From: Variovorax sp. YR216
GTDB lineage: Bacteria; Pseudomonadota; Gammaproteobacteria; Burkholderiales; Burkholderiaceae_C
Reading direction: 5' to 3'
Assembly: GCF_900107745.1 (NCBI RefSeq)
Contig: NZ_FNRO01000004.1
Location: forward strand, 1 to 64,000
DNA: 64,000 nt
Shown: piece after piece, positions 1 to 8,039 of the stretch
Numbering within the stretch: the first letter of the stretch is position 1
Layout of the letters: each line of letters starts with the position of its first letter
Notes under the pieces: model-generated
Databases searched by the model: none
Told to the model about the DNA's origin: nothing
The model's input: the letters and a program-made list of their open reading frames with translations, nothing else
Program-made: the position numbers and the translations under genes

Positions 1-88
1 CGTGAAGTGCACACCATCCTTCGGCGAGCACGATCACACGATCGTCTTCATACAGTACGTCGCATTCAAGAGGGCCTCGGTCGCACGC

Positions 89-1141
89 TTACCTTTGTCC
101 GCTGACTCGCCCAAGACCAAGGCGGCGCACCGCAACAGAGAATCGTTGGCGCAAGAGGGTCGCGTACTGACCGGTTCCGCGCATCCTGCTTCCAAAGCTC
201 GCGTCGTAGTCAGCGCCGCCCCTCATTTGTCGCACCAGGCTCATGGTGTGCCCTGCTCGCAATGGGAAGTGCTCTTGAAGCCATTCGACGAAGAGGTCGC
301 GTACCTCAAGCGGCAGCCTCAGCACAATCATGCTTGCTGAGGTGGCACCCGCTGCTGCTGCTGCCTCGAGAATTGACTCCAGCTCCTTGTCGTTGATGGC
401 AGGAATCATCGGAGAAGCGAACACCGACACGGGGACACCGGCTTCCGACAACTCTGTCATGGCCCTCAGACGTCGATGCGGCGCATTCGCTCTGGGGTCG
501 AGGATGCGAGCAAGCTTGGGGTCGACAGTAGCCAGGGAGATGTTGACCCTCGCCAATCCCTTCTGTGCCATTGGCGCGAGGATGTCGATATCGCGAGCCA
601 CCAGGGCGGACTTGGTGGTGATGCTCACTGGCGCATTGAAGTCCGAGAGCACCTCGAGCACGGAACGGGTGATGCCGAGTTCACGCTCGATGGGCTGGTA
701 GGGGTCAGTGTTCGCACCTAGTGCAATCAGGCTCGGCTTGTAGCTTTTGCGAGCCAACTCCTTTCGGAGAAGTCCAGCTGCGTTGCTCTTCGCGAAAATC
801 TTAGTCTCGAAGTCGAGGCCTGGAGACAACCCCAGGTAGGCGTGGGTGGGCCTCGCATAGCAGTAAACACAACCGTGTTCACAACCTTGGTATGGATTGA
901 TGCTCTGGTCGAAGCCGACATCAGGCGAGTTGTTGAAGCTCAGAATGGAGCGAGCATCGACGAGTCGAACGTCGGTATCCCTGGAAGGCAGTACCTCGTC
1001 AGGGTCTTCTTCGGTGCGCTGCGCCTCAAGATGCTCCAGGTCGCGCTCTCGCTTCCACGCCTCAAATCGCGAGCGCTCGTTGGAGCCAACACCTCGACCT
1101 TTCACGAAGTGAAGGATTGCGTGCGACGAATCGGTATCCAT
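89..1141 (-). CDS. PA0069-family radical SAM protein
   Basis: A 350-residue radical SAM protein. The cluster motif CEHGCVYCYAR gives a CxxxCxxC with Cys87, Cys91 and Cys94, which would bind the [4Fe-4S] cluster that cleaves S-adenosylmethionine. A region of about 80 residues rich in charged amino acids precedes it, and the NPYQG stretch before the cysteines is typical of the PA0069/Rv2578c family, which is distantly related to spore photoproduct lyase. The substrate of this family is not known to me. The start is the ATG at 1141, 46 bp from a LexA box shared with the divergent SRAP gene. That placement suggests SOS induction and a role in DNA damage (inference). Family assignment is firm; function is open. 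Confidence 0.88.
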   Translation of the reverse strand: MDTDSSHAILHFVKGRGVGSNERSRFEAWKRERDLEHLEAQRTEEDPDEVLPSRDTDVRLVDARSILSFNNSPDVGFDQSINPYQGCEHGCVYCYARPTHAYLGLSPGLDFETKIFAKSNAAGLLRKELARKSYKPSLIALGANTDPYQPIERELGITRSVLEVLSDFNAPVSITTKSALVARDIDILAPMAQKGLARVNISLATVDPKLARILDPRANAPHRRLRAMTELSEAGVPVSVFASPMIPAINDKELESILEAAAAAGATSASMIVLRLPLEVRDLFVEWLQEHFPLRAGHTMSLVRQMRGGADYDASFGSRMRGTGQYATLLRQRFSVAVRRLGLGRVSGQR

Positions 1142-1187
1142 GAGTGAGGAAGACTTAGCGGCGGAGCTTGCAGCTACCGCCCATATA

Positions 1188-1203
1188 CTGTATAAATATA
1201 CAG
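1188..1203. promoter_or_regulatory. LexA (SOS) box
   Basis: The sequence TACTGTATAAATATACAGCA (1186-1205) contains CTGT-N8-ACAG with an all-A/T centre, matching the gamma/beta-proteobacterial LexA consensus almost perfectly. It sits in the divergent intergenic region, 46 bp from the radical SAM start and 56 bp from the SRAP start, so it could repress both genes. A further TACAG half-site follows at 1207-1211. Confidence 0.85.
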
Positions 1204-1259
1204 CAATACAGCGATTTCTGCAAAGAGGCCTCCATTCCCAAAAGCCTGAGAATCCGCCG

Positions 1260-1961
1260 ATGTGCTCAAACTACGAACCCGTCTCGCGTGCAGACCGCCT
1301 CTTGAGCTTTTTTGGCGTCGTTCGAGGTCGCGATGAGCCCACCGCAACGGTGTTTCCAACCGGCTTGGCGCCATTCATCCGCCTCGCAGAGGATGGGTCG
1401 GGCAACAGACGTGTGGAAGATGGCGCGTTCGGCCTTCTGCCTTCCTTCGCCAAGGAACTGGCCTTTGGCCGCCGTACCTACAACTCGAGGTCCGAAACTG
1501 TCGCCACCCTCCCGAGTTTCCGCGATGCATGGAGAAACGGCTGGAGGTGCATCGTGCCAGCCGAAAGCATCTTTGAACCTAGCTACGAGACCGGCAAGGC
1601 AGTCCGATGGCGTATCTACCAGCCGGGCAGCGTACCTATGGGAATCGCCGGCATCTACACCAAGTGGCGCAATCCAGAGGACGGCCAAGAGCTATTTTCA
1701 TTCGCCATGTTGACTGTCAATGCGACTGGACACGTCGTAATGCAGCGATTTCACAGGCCCGAGGATGAGAAGAGGATGGTCGTCATCCTCGACCCTGCCG
1801 ACTACGACGAGTGGCTGACGTGTCCTGTGACGGGCGCTTCGAAGTTCTTCCGTCGGTGGATGGGCCCATTGGAGAGCGAAGCATCGCCGCTGCCTCCGCG
1901 CGCACCGCGAACATACAGCGGCAAGGTCGTGCAGCCACCTCCAGAGCCAAGTCTGTTCTAA
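1260..1961 (+). CDS. SOS response-associated peptidase family protein (SRAP, YedK/HMCES type)
   Basis: A 233-residue SRAP-domain protein. The start is set at the ATG followed by TGC at 1260 because SRAP proteins use Cys2, exposed after methionine removal, to form a thiazolidine crosslink with abasic sites in single-stranded DNA. An in-frame upstream extension to 1140 would bury that cysteine. Other family motifs are present: YNSRSETV (the NARSET-like segment), CIVPAESIFEPS carrying the catalytic Glu, and a His in the FHRPEDEKRM segment. The gene is expected to protect abasic sites during replication. A LexA box upstream directly supports SOS control. The family is clear, although the N-terminal MCSNYEP is a variant of the more common MCGRF-type start. 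Confidence 0.93.
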   Translation: MCSNYEPVSRADRLLSFFGVVRGRDEPTATVFPTGLAPFIRLAEDGSGNRRVEDGAFGLLPSFAKELAFGRRTYNSRSETVATLPSFRDAWRNGWRCIVPAESIFEPSYETGKAVRWRIYQPGSVPMGIAGIYTKWRNPEDGQELFSFAMLTVNATGHVVMQRFHRPEDEKRMVVILDPADYDEWLTCPVTGASKFFRRWMGPLESEASPLPPRAPRTYSGKVVQPPPEPSLF

Positions 1962-2047
1962 CCCTGGTGTGTCGCCGGCACGGAACGGCTCCTCGCACCA
2001 CCATTCCCTTCGGCGGCTCTCGCTCTCGCGATGCGAGGGCGCCCTGT

Positions 2048-2350
2048 CTACTTCGTGGGGGTCGGCTTCTCGCGCTTGGCCGCAGTCTCCCGAGGCCGTT
2101 GCTCGAGGTCTTCTTGAAAAAGTCGAGTAGCAGGAACCTGCAGCGCGCGTGCGAGCTTCTCCAGATTGTCCAGCGCGATGTTGCGCTCGCATCGCTCCAC
2201 GTGTGTCACGAAAGTGCGGTGCACTCCCGCCTCATGCGCCAAATCCTCTTGGCTCCATTTCCGCTCACGGCGCAGCTGCACCAGGTTCAAGGCAAGCAAC
2301 TCCCGGAACGACAGCGGATTCGATTTAGATGACTTCGCAGAACTCGACAC
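2048..2350 (-). CDS. XRE-family helix-turn-helix regulator
   Basis: A 100-residue protein with one Cro/C1-type HTH: LALNLVQLRRERKWSQEDLA, followed by HRTFVTHVERCERNIALDNL, at about residues 18-75. There is no added enzymatic or sensor domain, and the C-terminus is a short basic tail. The start is a GTG at 2350 with no strong ribosome-binding site. A run of 15-bp direct repeats begins about 26 bp upstream of the start and is the obvious candidate operator for autoregulation. It would also allow control of the divergent operon at 2607. The fold is certain; the target genes are inferred from position. Confidence 0.9.
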   Translation of the reverse strand: MSSSAKSSKSNPLSFRELLALNLVQLRRERKWSQEDLAHEAGVHRTFVTHVERCERNIALDNLEKLARALQVPATRLFQEDLEQRPRETAAKREKPTPTK

Positions 2351-2376
2351 CTAAAAAGTGTCCGCGCCAGTCACGT

Positions 2377-2430
2377 TTTCGTCACCCGGCTTTACGTCAC
2401 CCGCTTTTACGTCACCCGCTTTTACGTCAC
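2377..2430. repeat. 15-bp tandem direct repeats upstream of XRE gene
   Basis: The core CGTCAC recurs at 2380, 2395, 2410 and 2425, a strict 15-bp period. The consensus unit is TTTACGTCACCCGCT; the middle copies are nearly identical and the outer copies are partial. A GTCACG element lies just before, at 2370. The array lies between the XRE regulator and a divergent operon, so it looks like an iterated operator. The spacing would place the sites about one and a half helical turns apart. Confidence 0.85.
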
Positions 2431-2606
2431 AATATGGTCATCGCATTTGACAGTCGCGGGTGCAGGCCGCCGCAGCGTTCGACCCATTGCCAGGGGCAAA
2501 GCACGACCGCGCCCTGACCTGACGCGGCAGTTGCCCTGTTCGACTTTCAACGCAAACCAGTGCCGTCGACCCCGGCGGCGCAGCTAGACCTTCATCGATT
2601 CAACCT

Positions 2607-3587
2607 ATGGCAGACGGACTCGACCTCGAAGTTGCACTGCGCGCGATGCACGAGCTGGGCCTGGCCGACGGGGATGTTGGCTACGCGTACTGGTACCAGG
2701 TTGCAGAGCTGCTGAAGTCGGCGCGAGATATGCGGGCTCGCATCCACGAACTGGAAGGCGAGCTCGACGGCCTGAAGCGCGTCCTTGCACAGTCCGCGAG
2801 CTCAGCAGTAGCTTCGGACCGTGCCAATCCGTACTTGCTGCAAAACATCCTGAGAAGAGGGTTCGAGAAACGACTCGCTCGCCAGAAAGAGGCAACCGCA
2901 AATCCCCATCAAACCTCGCTCGACGAAGTCTATTTGCCTGAGGAAGAGTTCGACGAACTTCCGGCTAGGTCGAAGGAGATTGAGCCCCTCAAAGACCTTC
3001 CTGATGAAGACGAGGAGCGAGCCCATTCATTCATTGATTGGGCGGCGGACGCTTGCCGGGCCGCAGCTCCAAACAGCATCGAGGGAGGTGTGCTCCCGCT
3101 TGTTGCCGAGTACATCGTTGCAAGCACAGACCTGACTCCAACGGTGGTCCACGAACGCTACCGAATCGAGTGCGACGTACCTTGTGCTGACGGTAGCCGC
3201 CCAATTGAGTTCAGCGTGATGAACGACCAGCGCGGCGAGATATTGCAAGCTCGAGTTGCGGTTCCGCCGGGCGGCGAAAGCGTGGCCCTAATGATGCAGG
3301 GGCTTGTCGCTGCTCGGTTCGGCTCAGGTGCGCTTCCCGTACCGACATCTCAAAGATTTGATTTCAATCGTGTCGCCTTCTCAGTGGAGATACGGCATGC
3401 CATCGCGCCCAACGTGCCACTGGTCGCCATCTGCATCAGCGCAGTCGAAGGTGAATGGTCCGTCCACTATTGGATGCACTCGCTCCGAGAGGAAAAGACG
3501 TGGGAGGCCGTTCAGTCGGACGTTGACCCCCTACACCTACTCTGGCGAATCGCCGGAGAGCTTGGGGTTGCACCGAAGGCAGCATGA
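2607..3587 (+). CDS. Hypothetical protein, first gene of a coupled three-gene operon
   Basis: A 326-residue protein I do not recognise. Residues about 35-60 form a heptad-like segment (ARDMRARIHELEGELDGLKR) that could be a short coiled coil. Residues 85-150 are acidic and probably flexible. The C-terminal half, from about residue 160, looks like a compact alpha/beta domain ending in WHRIAGEL-like helices. There is no signal peptide or membrane segment. It starts at ATG 2607, and its stop overlaps the ATG of the next gene by 4 bp, so the two are translationally coupled. It diverges from the XRE regulator at 2350, which may control it. It reads as a real cytoplasmic protein of unknown role. Confidence 0.75.
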   Translation: MADGLDLEVALRAMHELGLADGDVGYAYWYQVAELLKSARDMRARIHELEGELDGLKRVLAQSASSAVASDRANPYLLQNILRRGFEKRLARQKEATANPHQTSLDEVYLPEEEFDELPARSKEIEPLKDLPDEDEERAHSFIDWAADACRAAAPNSIEGGVLPLVAEYIVASTDLTPTVVHERYRIECDVPCADGSRPIEFSVMNDQRGEILQARVAVPPGGESVALMMQGLVAARFGSGALPVPTSQRFDFNRVAFSVEIRHAIAPNVPLVAICISAVEGEWSVHYWMHSLREEKTWEAVQSDVDPLHLLWRIAGELGVAPKAA

Positions 3588-4090
3588 GCTATCCGGGGAT
3601 ACTTGCAAAGGCACTTCGGCTCGAGGTCGGCTTCGCGGATACGCAGGAACGCTTAGATGAGCTGGCAGAAATCGTCTCGGAGTACGACGTCGAACTCGTC
3701 TTAAAGCGCCCGGACCGTCCTGACATCGCCCTCATAAGTGCTCGACGCTGGGAACACTACGCCGCCTTGCTGGAGGAGTTGTCGAAGGCCGAACCACACG
3801 CGACCTCCAGTCCTATCGCGGAGGGAAGACGCCTCCGCGAACCTCGGGTGCGCCGTCGGTATAGCCCTCGCAGCTTCGCAAGAAATCTGCTGCGCCTAGC
3901 ACCGAACTCCATTGACGCCATGGTCTCTGCGGTGCAGCGGTCCGTCGTGTTGAAACCAATGGTTGTTCGGACGCTCCGTGCGGAACTCATCGCAACGCTC
4001 GAAGAGCTCTCCGGACGGCACCGCCCAGGTGCCAGGCGCAGACGAGAAATCCGGCGGTACGCTCGCGATTTCCAGGGGCAGGCAAGGTGA
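3584..4090 (+). CDS. Hypothetical basic protein, second gene of operon
   Basis: A 168-residue protein with no confident family. The N-terminal 60 residues include VLKRPDRPDIALISARRWEH, which vaguely recalls Phd/YefM antitoxin folds; this is a weak resemblance only. The C-terminal 80 residues are strongly basic (RRRYSPRS, RPGARRRREIRRYARD) and could bind nucleic acid. Both ends overlap neighbours by 4 bp (ATGA at 3584, GTGA at 4087), indicating translational coupling across the three-gene operon. Confidence 0.72.
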   Translation: MSYPGILAKALRLEVGFADTQERLDELAEIVSEYDVELVLKRPDRPDIALISARRWEHYAALLEELSKAEPHATSSPIAEGRRLREPRVRRRYSPRSFARNLLRLAPNSIDAMVSAVQRSVVLKPMVVRTLRAELIATLEELSGRHRPGARRRREIRRYARDFQGQAR

Positions 4091-4638
4091 AAAGAACCCG
4101 CCTCGTACCGCTGTTCGAAGGGGCCAGCCCGAACGCTCAACCGCTGCTTTTCTTGGATTTCGACGACGTATTGTGCGTCGGACCCTATGGTGCGCGGGAC
4201 GTCTTGTCTTCGAGCCCGCCCCAAGACCTATACGAGAGGCTTTGGCACCCGCCTGCGGTGACCGCCCTGCTGGAGGTACTCGCGGAGCATCAGCCCCGCG
4301 TCGTCCTGACCACGAGTTGGCTAGGAAGGCTGGACCGAAGCGCCATTGCCGAATTGCTCCGTCGAACGGGCCTGACGGAGGTGGACGCATCGCTCCACCC
4401 TTTGTGGTCTGCACCTGCGCGCCCCGGAGAGTCCCGCATTGAGGCAATCGAGTCGTGGCTCAACACCGGGTACAGGGGCGAGCGGCTCGTAGTGCTCGAT
4501 GACATTCGCAGTGGGAGCAGCCTGCCTGGTTCCAGATTGGACTCTGCCGGATGCGTTCTTCTATGTGAGGTGGGGGTGGGTCTGCATGTCGGGCACTTGA
4601 ACTTCATCCGCCAAGCGCTGGGAGCTGCACGTAGTTGA
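4087..4638 (+). CDS. HAD-fold protein (SAK-associated HAD type)
   Basis: A 183-residue haloacid-dehalogenase-fold protein. Motif I is LLFLDFDDVLCV, with Asp24 and Asp26 as nucleophile and acid/base. Motif II is the VVLTTSWLG segment, and the VVLDD stretch near residue 135 matches motif IV. The pattern (DFDGVL, TSW, a late DD) resembles the HAD domain found in Swiss-army-knife RNA repair proteins and in stand-alone cytoplasmic phosphatases; the link to RNA repair is only a family analogy. It begins with GTG overlapping the previous stop. As the only recognisable enzyme of the operon it probably dephosphorylates a nucleotide or nucleic-acid end (inference). Confidence 0.75.
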   Translation: MKRTRLVPLFEGASPNAQPLLFLDFDDVLCVGPYGARDVLSSSPPQDLYERLWHPPAVTALLEVLAEHQPRVVLTTSWLGRLDRSAIAELLRRTGLTEVDASLHPLWSAPARPGESRIEAIESWLNTGYRGERLVVLDDIRSGSSLPGSRLDSAGCVLLCEVGVGLHVGHLNFIRQALGAARS

Positions 4639-4836
4639 CGCAGAAGTGCCGACGCCGGCCGTTGCAGGCCGCCGTATGGCTCGGCTTCAGGCGGACTCTG
4701 CCGAGGAACGGAGCGTGATGAGATTCTCCTGTGACAGATTACTTCCGGTCACGAGCGGAAGCTCGAAGGCACAACACGCCTTGTCGGAAACGCCACCAAA
4801 GCTTCGCCGGACGCTAGATTGCACGACCGAACGTCC

Positions 4837-4850
4837 CGCGAAGCTTCGCG
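4837..4850. repeat. 14-bp perfect palindrome between convergent genes
   Basis: The sequence CGCGAAGCTTCGCG is its own reverse complement. It lies in the 291-bp gap between the HAD gene and the isomerase gene, which converge on it. It has no T-run, so it is not a standard terminator. Nothing else with clear signal was seen in 4639-4929. Confidence 0.45.
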
Positions 4851-4929
4851 AACACCGATTCATGCATGTGGAAGGCCCCGCAGCCTGGCAAGACGACGGC
4901 TGCGTTGGGACCGGACTGGCGGAATGCCC

Positions 4930-5568
4930 TTAGCGGGCGTCCGGCTGCTGAGATGGCGCAGCCGCGCGAAACGCCTCGATTCGCGAGCAGGCGGCATCAA
5001 CGGCCTGGATGGCCGGCCAGCGGCCAATGTCCACCTTGAAGCGTCGAGCACTCTCTACTTGGGGTATCAGGTAGACGTCCGCCAGCGTCGGTGTACCGCC
5101 GAAGCAGAATTCGCCGCGCTTTGAGTCCGTTTGAAGCAGCGCTTCCAGCGCGTCGAAGCCGGCTGCAATCCAAGTCTCACACCACTCGTTCACCGTCGAC
5201 TCGTCGCATTTCATCTTCTTGCGCAGCAGTTCGAGCACACGTCGGTTGTTCAATGGATGAATGTCGCATCCAACAATTGAAGCAAGCGCGCGAACTCGTG
5301 CTCTTTCCTCTGGCTGCTCGGGCAGGAGCGAAGGAGTCGGATGGCGTTCCTCAAGCCATTCGAGAATTGCCGGCGTCTGAATGAGCACCTTGCCGTCATG
5401 AACCAGCGCGGGGACCAACCCTTGAGGATTCAAGCGCTTGTATTCCGCACTGAGGTGCTCGTCGCGTGGCAGGTCAATGGCACGATAGTCATATGCAAGC
5501 CCTTTGAGATTCAGGGCAATGCGCAGGCGGTGCGAAGTGCCGCTGCGAAAGAAGTTGAAAAGCTCCAT
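4930..5568 (-). CDS. maiA: Glutathione-dependent maleylpyruvate isomerase (zeta-class GST)
   Basis: A 212-residue zeta-class glutathione transferase. The N-terminal motif FRSGTSHRLRIALNLKG carries the Ser/Thr active-site segment of MaiA/NagL, and the C-terminal all-helical domain follows (LADVYLIPQVESARRFKVD). This fold isomerises cis-unsaturated ring-cleavage products using glutathione. The gene is last in an operon with gentisate dioxygenase and fumarylpyruvate hydrolase, so the likely substrate is maleylpyruvate (NagL role) and not maleylacetoacetate. A close paralogue lies at 15236-15877 and is better placed for the homogentisate pathway. Family certain; substrate from context. Confidence 0.88.
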   Translation of the reverse strand: MELFNFFRSGTSHRLRIALNLKGLAYDYRAIDLPRDEHLSAEYKRLNPQGLVPALVHDGKVLIQTPAILEWLEERHPTPSLLPEQPEERARVRALASIVGCDIHPLNNRRVLELLRKKMKCDESTVNEWCETWIAAGFDALEALLQTDSKRGEFCFGGTPTLADVYLIPQVESARRFKVDIGRWPAIQAVDAACSRIEAFRAAAPSQQPDAR

Positions 5569-5591
5569 GTCTTCCTATTTTTTGAGCACGT

Positions 5592-5762
5592 TCATTCAGC
5601 GATGTGCACGTCCTCATCCCAGTACAGAACCCATGAGACGATGAGGAACAGCATCGCAAAAGCTGCGACAGCCCAGTGCAGCTCGCCGTTCCATCGGCCG
5701 AGTGAGGCCAGAAGCGCGATGTTGCCGATTGCGATAGCCAAGCAGCCTTGAACAAGCGTCAT
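5592..5762 (-). CDS. Small membrane protein
   Basis: About 56 residues with two hydrophobic segments: LVQGCLAIAIGNIALLASLG and AVAAFAMLFLIVSWVLYW. They are separated by a short polar loop (RWNGELH), suggesting a two-helix inner-membrane protein. The ATG at 5762 is preferred over an upstream in-frame start at 5810 that would run into the MaoC gene. It lies 23 bp from the isomerase gene and 11 bp from the MaoC gene in the gentisate operon. Function unknown. Confidence 0.6.
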   Translation of the reverse strand: MTLVQGCLAIAIGNIALLASLGRWNGELHWAVAAFAMLFLIVSWVLYWDEDVHIAE

Positions 5763-5773
5763 CGTCTGAACCT

Positions 5774-6232
5774 TCAGAACTCGTAGCGAGCAATGAAATC
5801 TGCGACGCATGCGGGTCGCTCTTCGCCTTCAACCTCCACGGTGATGCGCACGTACAGCTGTACGCCGCTCTCGCCCAACCGACCGGCATCCTGGACCAGG
5901 GCTTCGGCCCTGACCTGGCGCCCGACACGCACCGGTGCAGGGAATCGAACGCGGTCAAGTCCGTAGTTGATGCCAGACTTTGCAGTCGTCCGAACCAACT
6001 CGTGAAAGAACCGTCCGCCTGCGAGCGAGAGAGTGAACTGCCCGTGCGCAACGCACGCGCCGAAAGGACCGGCTGCCGCCCGCTCCGGGTCGACGTGAAT
6101 CCATTGGCTGTCACCCGTGAGACGCGCGAACTGGTTCACGTCCTCCTGCGTGATTCGAAGCCATTGGCTGTTGCCAAGGCTCTTACCCTTGAGCTCGAAA
6201 GCATGCTCAGGCGACGAGATGACGATATCCAT
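5774..6232 (-). CDS. MaoC-like hot-dog protein
   Basis: A 152-residue single hot-dog domain of the MaoC/NodN type. The hydratase-2 signature is visible: FARLTGDSQWIHVDPERAA, with Asp and His of the catalytic pair, then FGACVAHGQFTLSL. Such proteins hydrate enoyl-CoA esters, and some hot-dog relatives hydrolyse thioesters. The ATG at 6232 is preceded by GAGGAACCCACT and matches the family length; a GTG at 6292 overlaps the previous stop by 4 bp and would add 20 unconserved residues. Its place in a gentisate operon that also has an acyl-CoA synthetase suggests it handles a CoA thioester (inference). Confidence 0.85.
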   Translation of the reverse strand: MDIVISSPEHAFELKGKSLGNSQWLRITQEDVNQFARLTGDSQWIHVDPERAAAGPFGACVAHGQFTLSLAGGRFFHELVRTTAKSGINYGLDRVRFPAPVRVGRQVRAEALVQDAGRLGESGVQLYVRITVEVEGEERPACVADFIARYEF

Positions 6233-6288
6233 AGTGGGTTCCTCGACCCAGACCAGGTGCGCCCTTGCGAGCGCAAGCCAGTCCTGGT

Positions 6289-6987
6289 TCACTCCGCTGG
6301 GGTAATGGTCAGGGCGACGGAGCCGATGCCGGCCACCAACCCTTCGATTCGGTCGCCGGCGACTACCGGCCCAACGCCTTCGGGAGTTCCCGTGTAGATG
6401 AGGTCACCGGGCTGAAGGTGATAGAACTGCGACAAATGCGCGATGACGGCTGCCACGTCATGAATCAGGAGGGAGAGGTCCGAGGATTGCTTCACCTCGC
6501 CGTTGACGCGCAGCTCAATGGCACCTTTGGTGGGATGCCCGATTGCGTCCGCAGGTACGATTTCCGACAGCACGGCTGACTCTTCGAAGTCCTTGCCAAG
6601 GTCCCACGGACGTCGCTGCTCGCGCGCTGCCAGCTGCAAGTCGCGCCTGGTCATGTCCAGACCGCACGCATAGCCGAAGACGCACTCCAGTGCCTTTTCC
6701 TTGGAGACACGGAAGGCAGGCTTGCCGATTGCTGCAACCAGCTCCATCTCGTAGTGGTAGTTGCTCGTGCCTGGCGGATACGCGACCTTGGCTCCGCTCG
6801 GGATGTAGGTCGATGAGGCCTTGGTGAAGTAGAACGGTGCCTCACGGTCTACGACCACGCCCATCTCCTTCGCGTGCGCCTCGTAGTTGCGACCAACGCA
6901 GAAGATGCGACCGATGGGAAAGAGGCCGTCCTCGCCTTTGATTGGCGCTGCGACAACTTCTGGTGCGGGAAAGACGTATTTGCTCAT
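6289..6987 (-). CDS. Fumarylpyruvate hydrolase (FAH family)
   Basis: A 232-residue fumarylacetoacetase-fold hydrolase of the short NagK type. The metal-binding acids are visible: Glu80 and Glu82 in YHYEMEL and Asp111 in GLDMTRRD. The C-terminal stretch [14 protein letters not shown] is the family signature. It hydrolyses fumarylpyruvate to fumarate and pyruvate, the last step of the gentisate pathway. Its start overlaps the end of the gentisate dioxygenase gene by 4 bp (ATGA), so the two are co-translated. Size, motif set and neighbours all agree with this role over a fumarylacetoacetase role. Confidence 0.92.
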   Translation of the reverse strand: MSKYVFPAPEVVAAPIKGEDGLFPIGRIFCVGRNYEAHAKEMGVVVDREAPFYFTKASSTYIPSGAKVAYPPGTSNYHYEMELVAAIGKPAFRVSKEKALECVFGYACGLDMTRRDLQLAAREQRRPWDLGKDFEESAVLSEIVPADAIGHPTKGAIELRVNGEVKQSSDLSLLIHDVAAVIAHLSQFYHLQPGDLIYTGTPEGVGPVVAGDRIEGLVAGIGSVALTITPAE

Positions 6988-8039
6988 TTGATGTCTTCCG
7001 AGAAGACTTGATAGATGCCCATCTTTCGTTGCAGTGGAGCGTCGTCCACGACGAAGAGGTAGGTCGAATTGGTGGATGACCCGTTGGCCAGCGTGACCCG
7101 CGCATGGGTAGGCACGGCCATCGTGTCGGATTCCCCGAACTTGAGGCCCGCACCGTCAATCTGAGCGCTGCCGAATCCCTCGACGACGTGCAGGACCGCC
7201 GAAGCAGAGCGTCTTGGCAGCGTGAGTTCCTCTCCAGGCCTCAGCTGAATAGCCGAGAAGCCCAGGGTCGGGAGGCACTCCCGGCCGGTCTCCGGGTTCA
7301 CGTAAGCAAGTTGCACTGGCTTGCCCTTCGGCGTGACGCCCGCCAGACCCCTCAGGTTCGCACGCACCGTCTTCCAGGGAAATCGCAACATCGGATAGGG
7401 CACGCGAGGCGCGTCCAGCGAATCGTAGGGAACGACACCGCCAAGTCCGAGCCGCGTGATTCCGTATTCGCTGGGCTTGTCGATGGTCTGGGAGGGGCTT
7501 TCGGTGCTGAACGACGCTTCCATCCCGTAGACCAGTGGCAGGTCCAGCGCGTCCATCCAGACGACCGGTCCAGTGCCTTCATGTCCATGCTCGTGCCACA
7601 GGCCGGGAGGCGTGAGGATGAGGTCACCCTTTTCCATCGGCAACTTCTCACCGCCGACGACGGTGAACCCGCCACTGCCTTCAACAACAACCCGCACCGC
7701 GGAGGGCGTGTGCTTGTGGTTCGGCGCCACCTCCCCGGGAAGAATCAGCTGCATGCCGATGTAGATGGTCGGCGTAGCCTTCATGTTGTCCAGGCCCAGG
7801 CCTGGATTGCACAGAACCAGGACGCGTCTCTCCGCCTTCTCGATTGGCGTGAGCTCGCCGGCGCGCATCAGATTGGGACGCAGGTCCGAGTAGTGCCAGA
7901 CGGTGGCCTGAGTCTTTCGGCTCGGAATACCGTGCGGCAGCATCGCACGCAGCGATGGCCACAGCGGAAGCGTGTTCTGCGCGACCAGGTCGTCGACGTA
8001 CTCCTTCGGGAGGTCCTCAATCGTTCCCAGCGCGCTCAT
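6984..8039 (-). CDS. gtdA: Gentisate 1,2-dioxygenase
   Basis: A 351-residue bicupin ring-cleaving dioxygenase that opens gentisate to maleylpyruvate with Fe(II) and oxygen. The first cupin has the metal ligands His108 and His110 ([11 protein letters not shown]), with further His residues at 149-153 (LWHEHGH). The second cupin begins near residue 270 (QLRPGEEL). Length is standard for the family. The gene overlaps both neighbours by 4 bp within a tightly packed operon of gentisate genes. The upstream flavin monooxygenase probably supplies gentisate or its CoA ester. Confidence 0.95.
   Translation of the reverse strand: MSALGTIEDLPKEYVDDLVAQNTLPLWPSLRAMLPHGIPSRKTQATVWHYSDLRPNLMRAGELTPIEKAERRVLVLCNPGLGLDNMKATPTIYIGMQLILPGEVAPNHKHTPSAVRVVVEGSGGFTVVGGEKLPMEKGDLILTPPGLWHEHGHEGTGPVVWMDALDLPLVYGMEASFSTESPSQTIDKPSEYGITRLGLGGVVPYDSLDAPRVPYPMLRFPWKTVRANLRGLAGVTPKGKPVQLAYVNPETGRECLPTLGFSAIQLRPGEELTLPRRSASAVLHVVEGFGSAQIDGAGLKFGESDTMAVPTHARVTLANGSSTNSTYLFVVDDAPLQRKMGIYQVFSEDIK

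Noticed and set aside
2370..2430. CRISPR array
   Set aside because: The repeats are directly adjacent 15-bp units with no spacers, so they are tandem operator-like repeats and not a CRISPR array.
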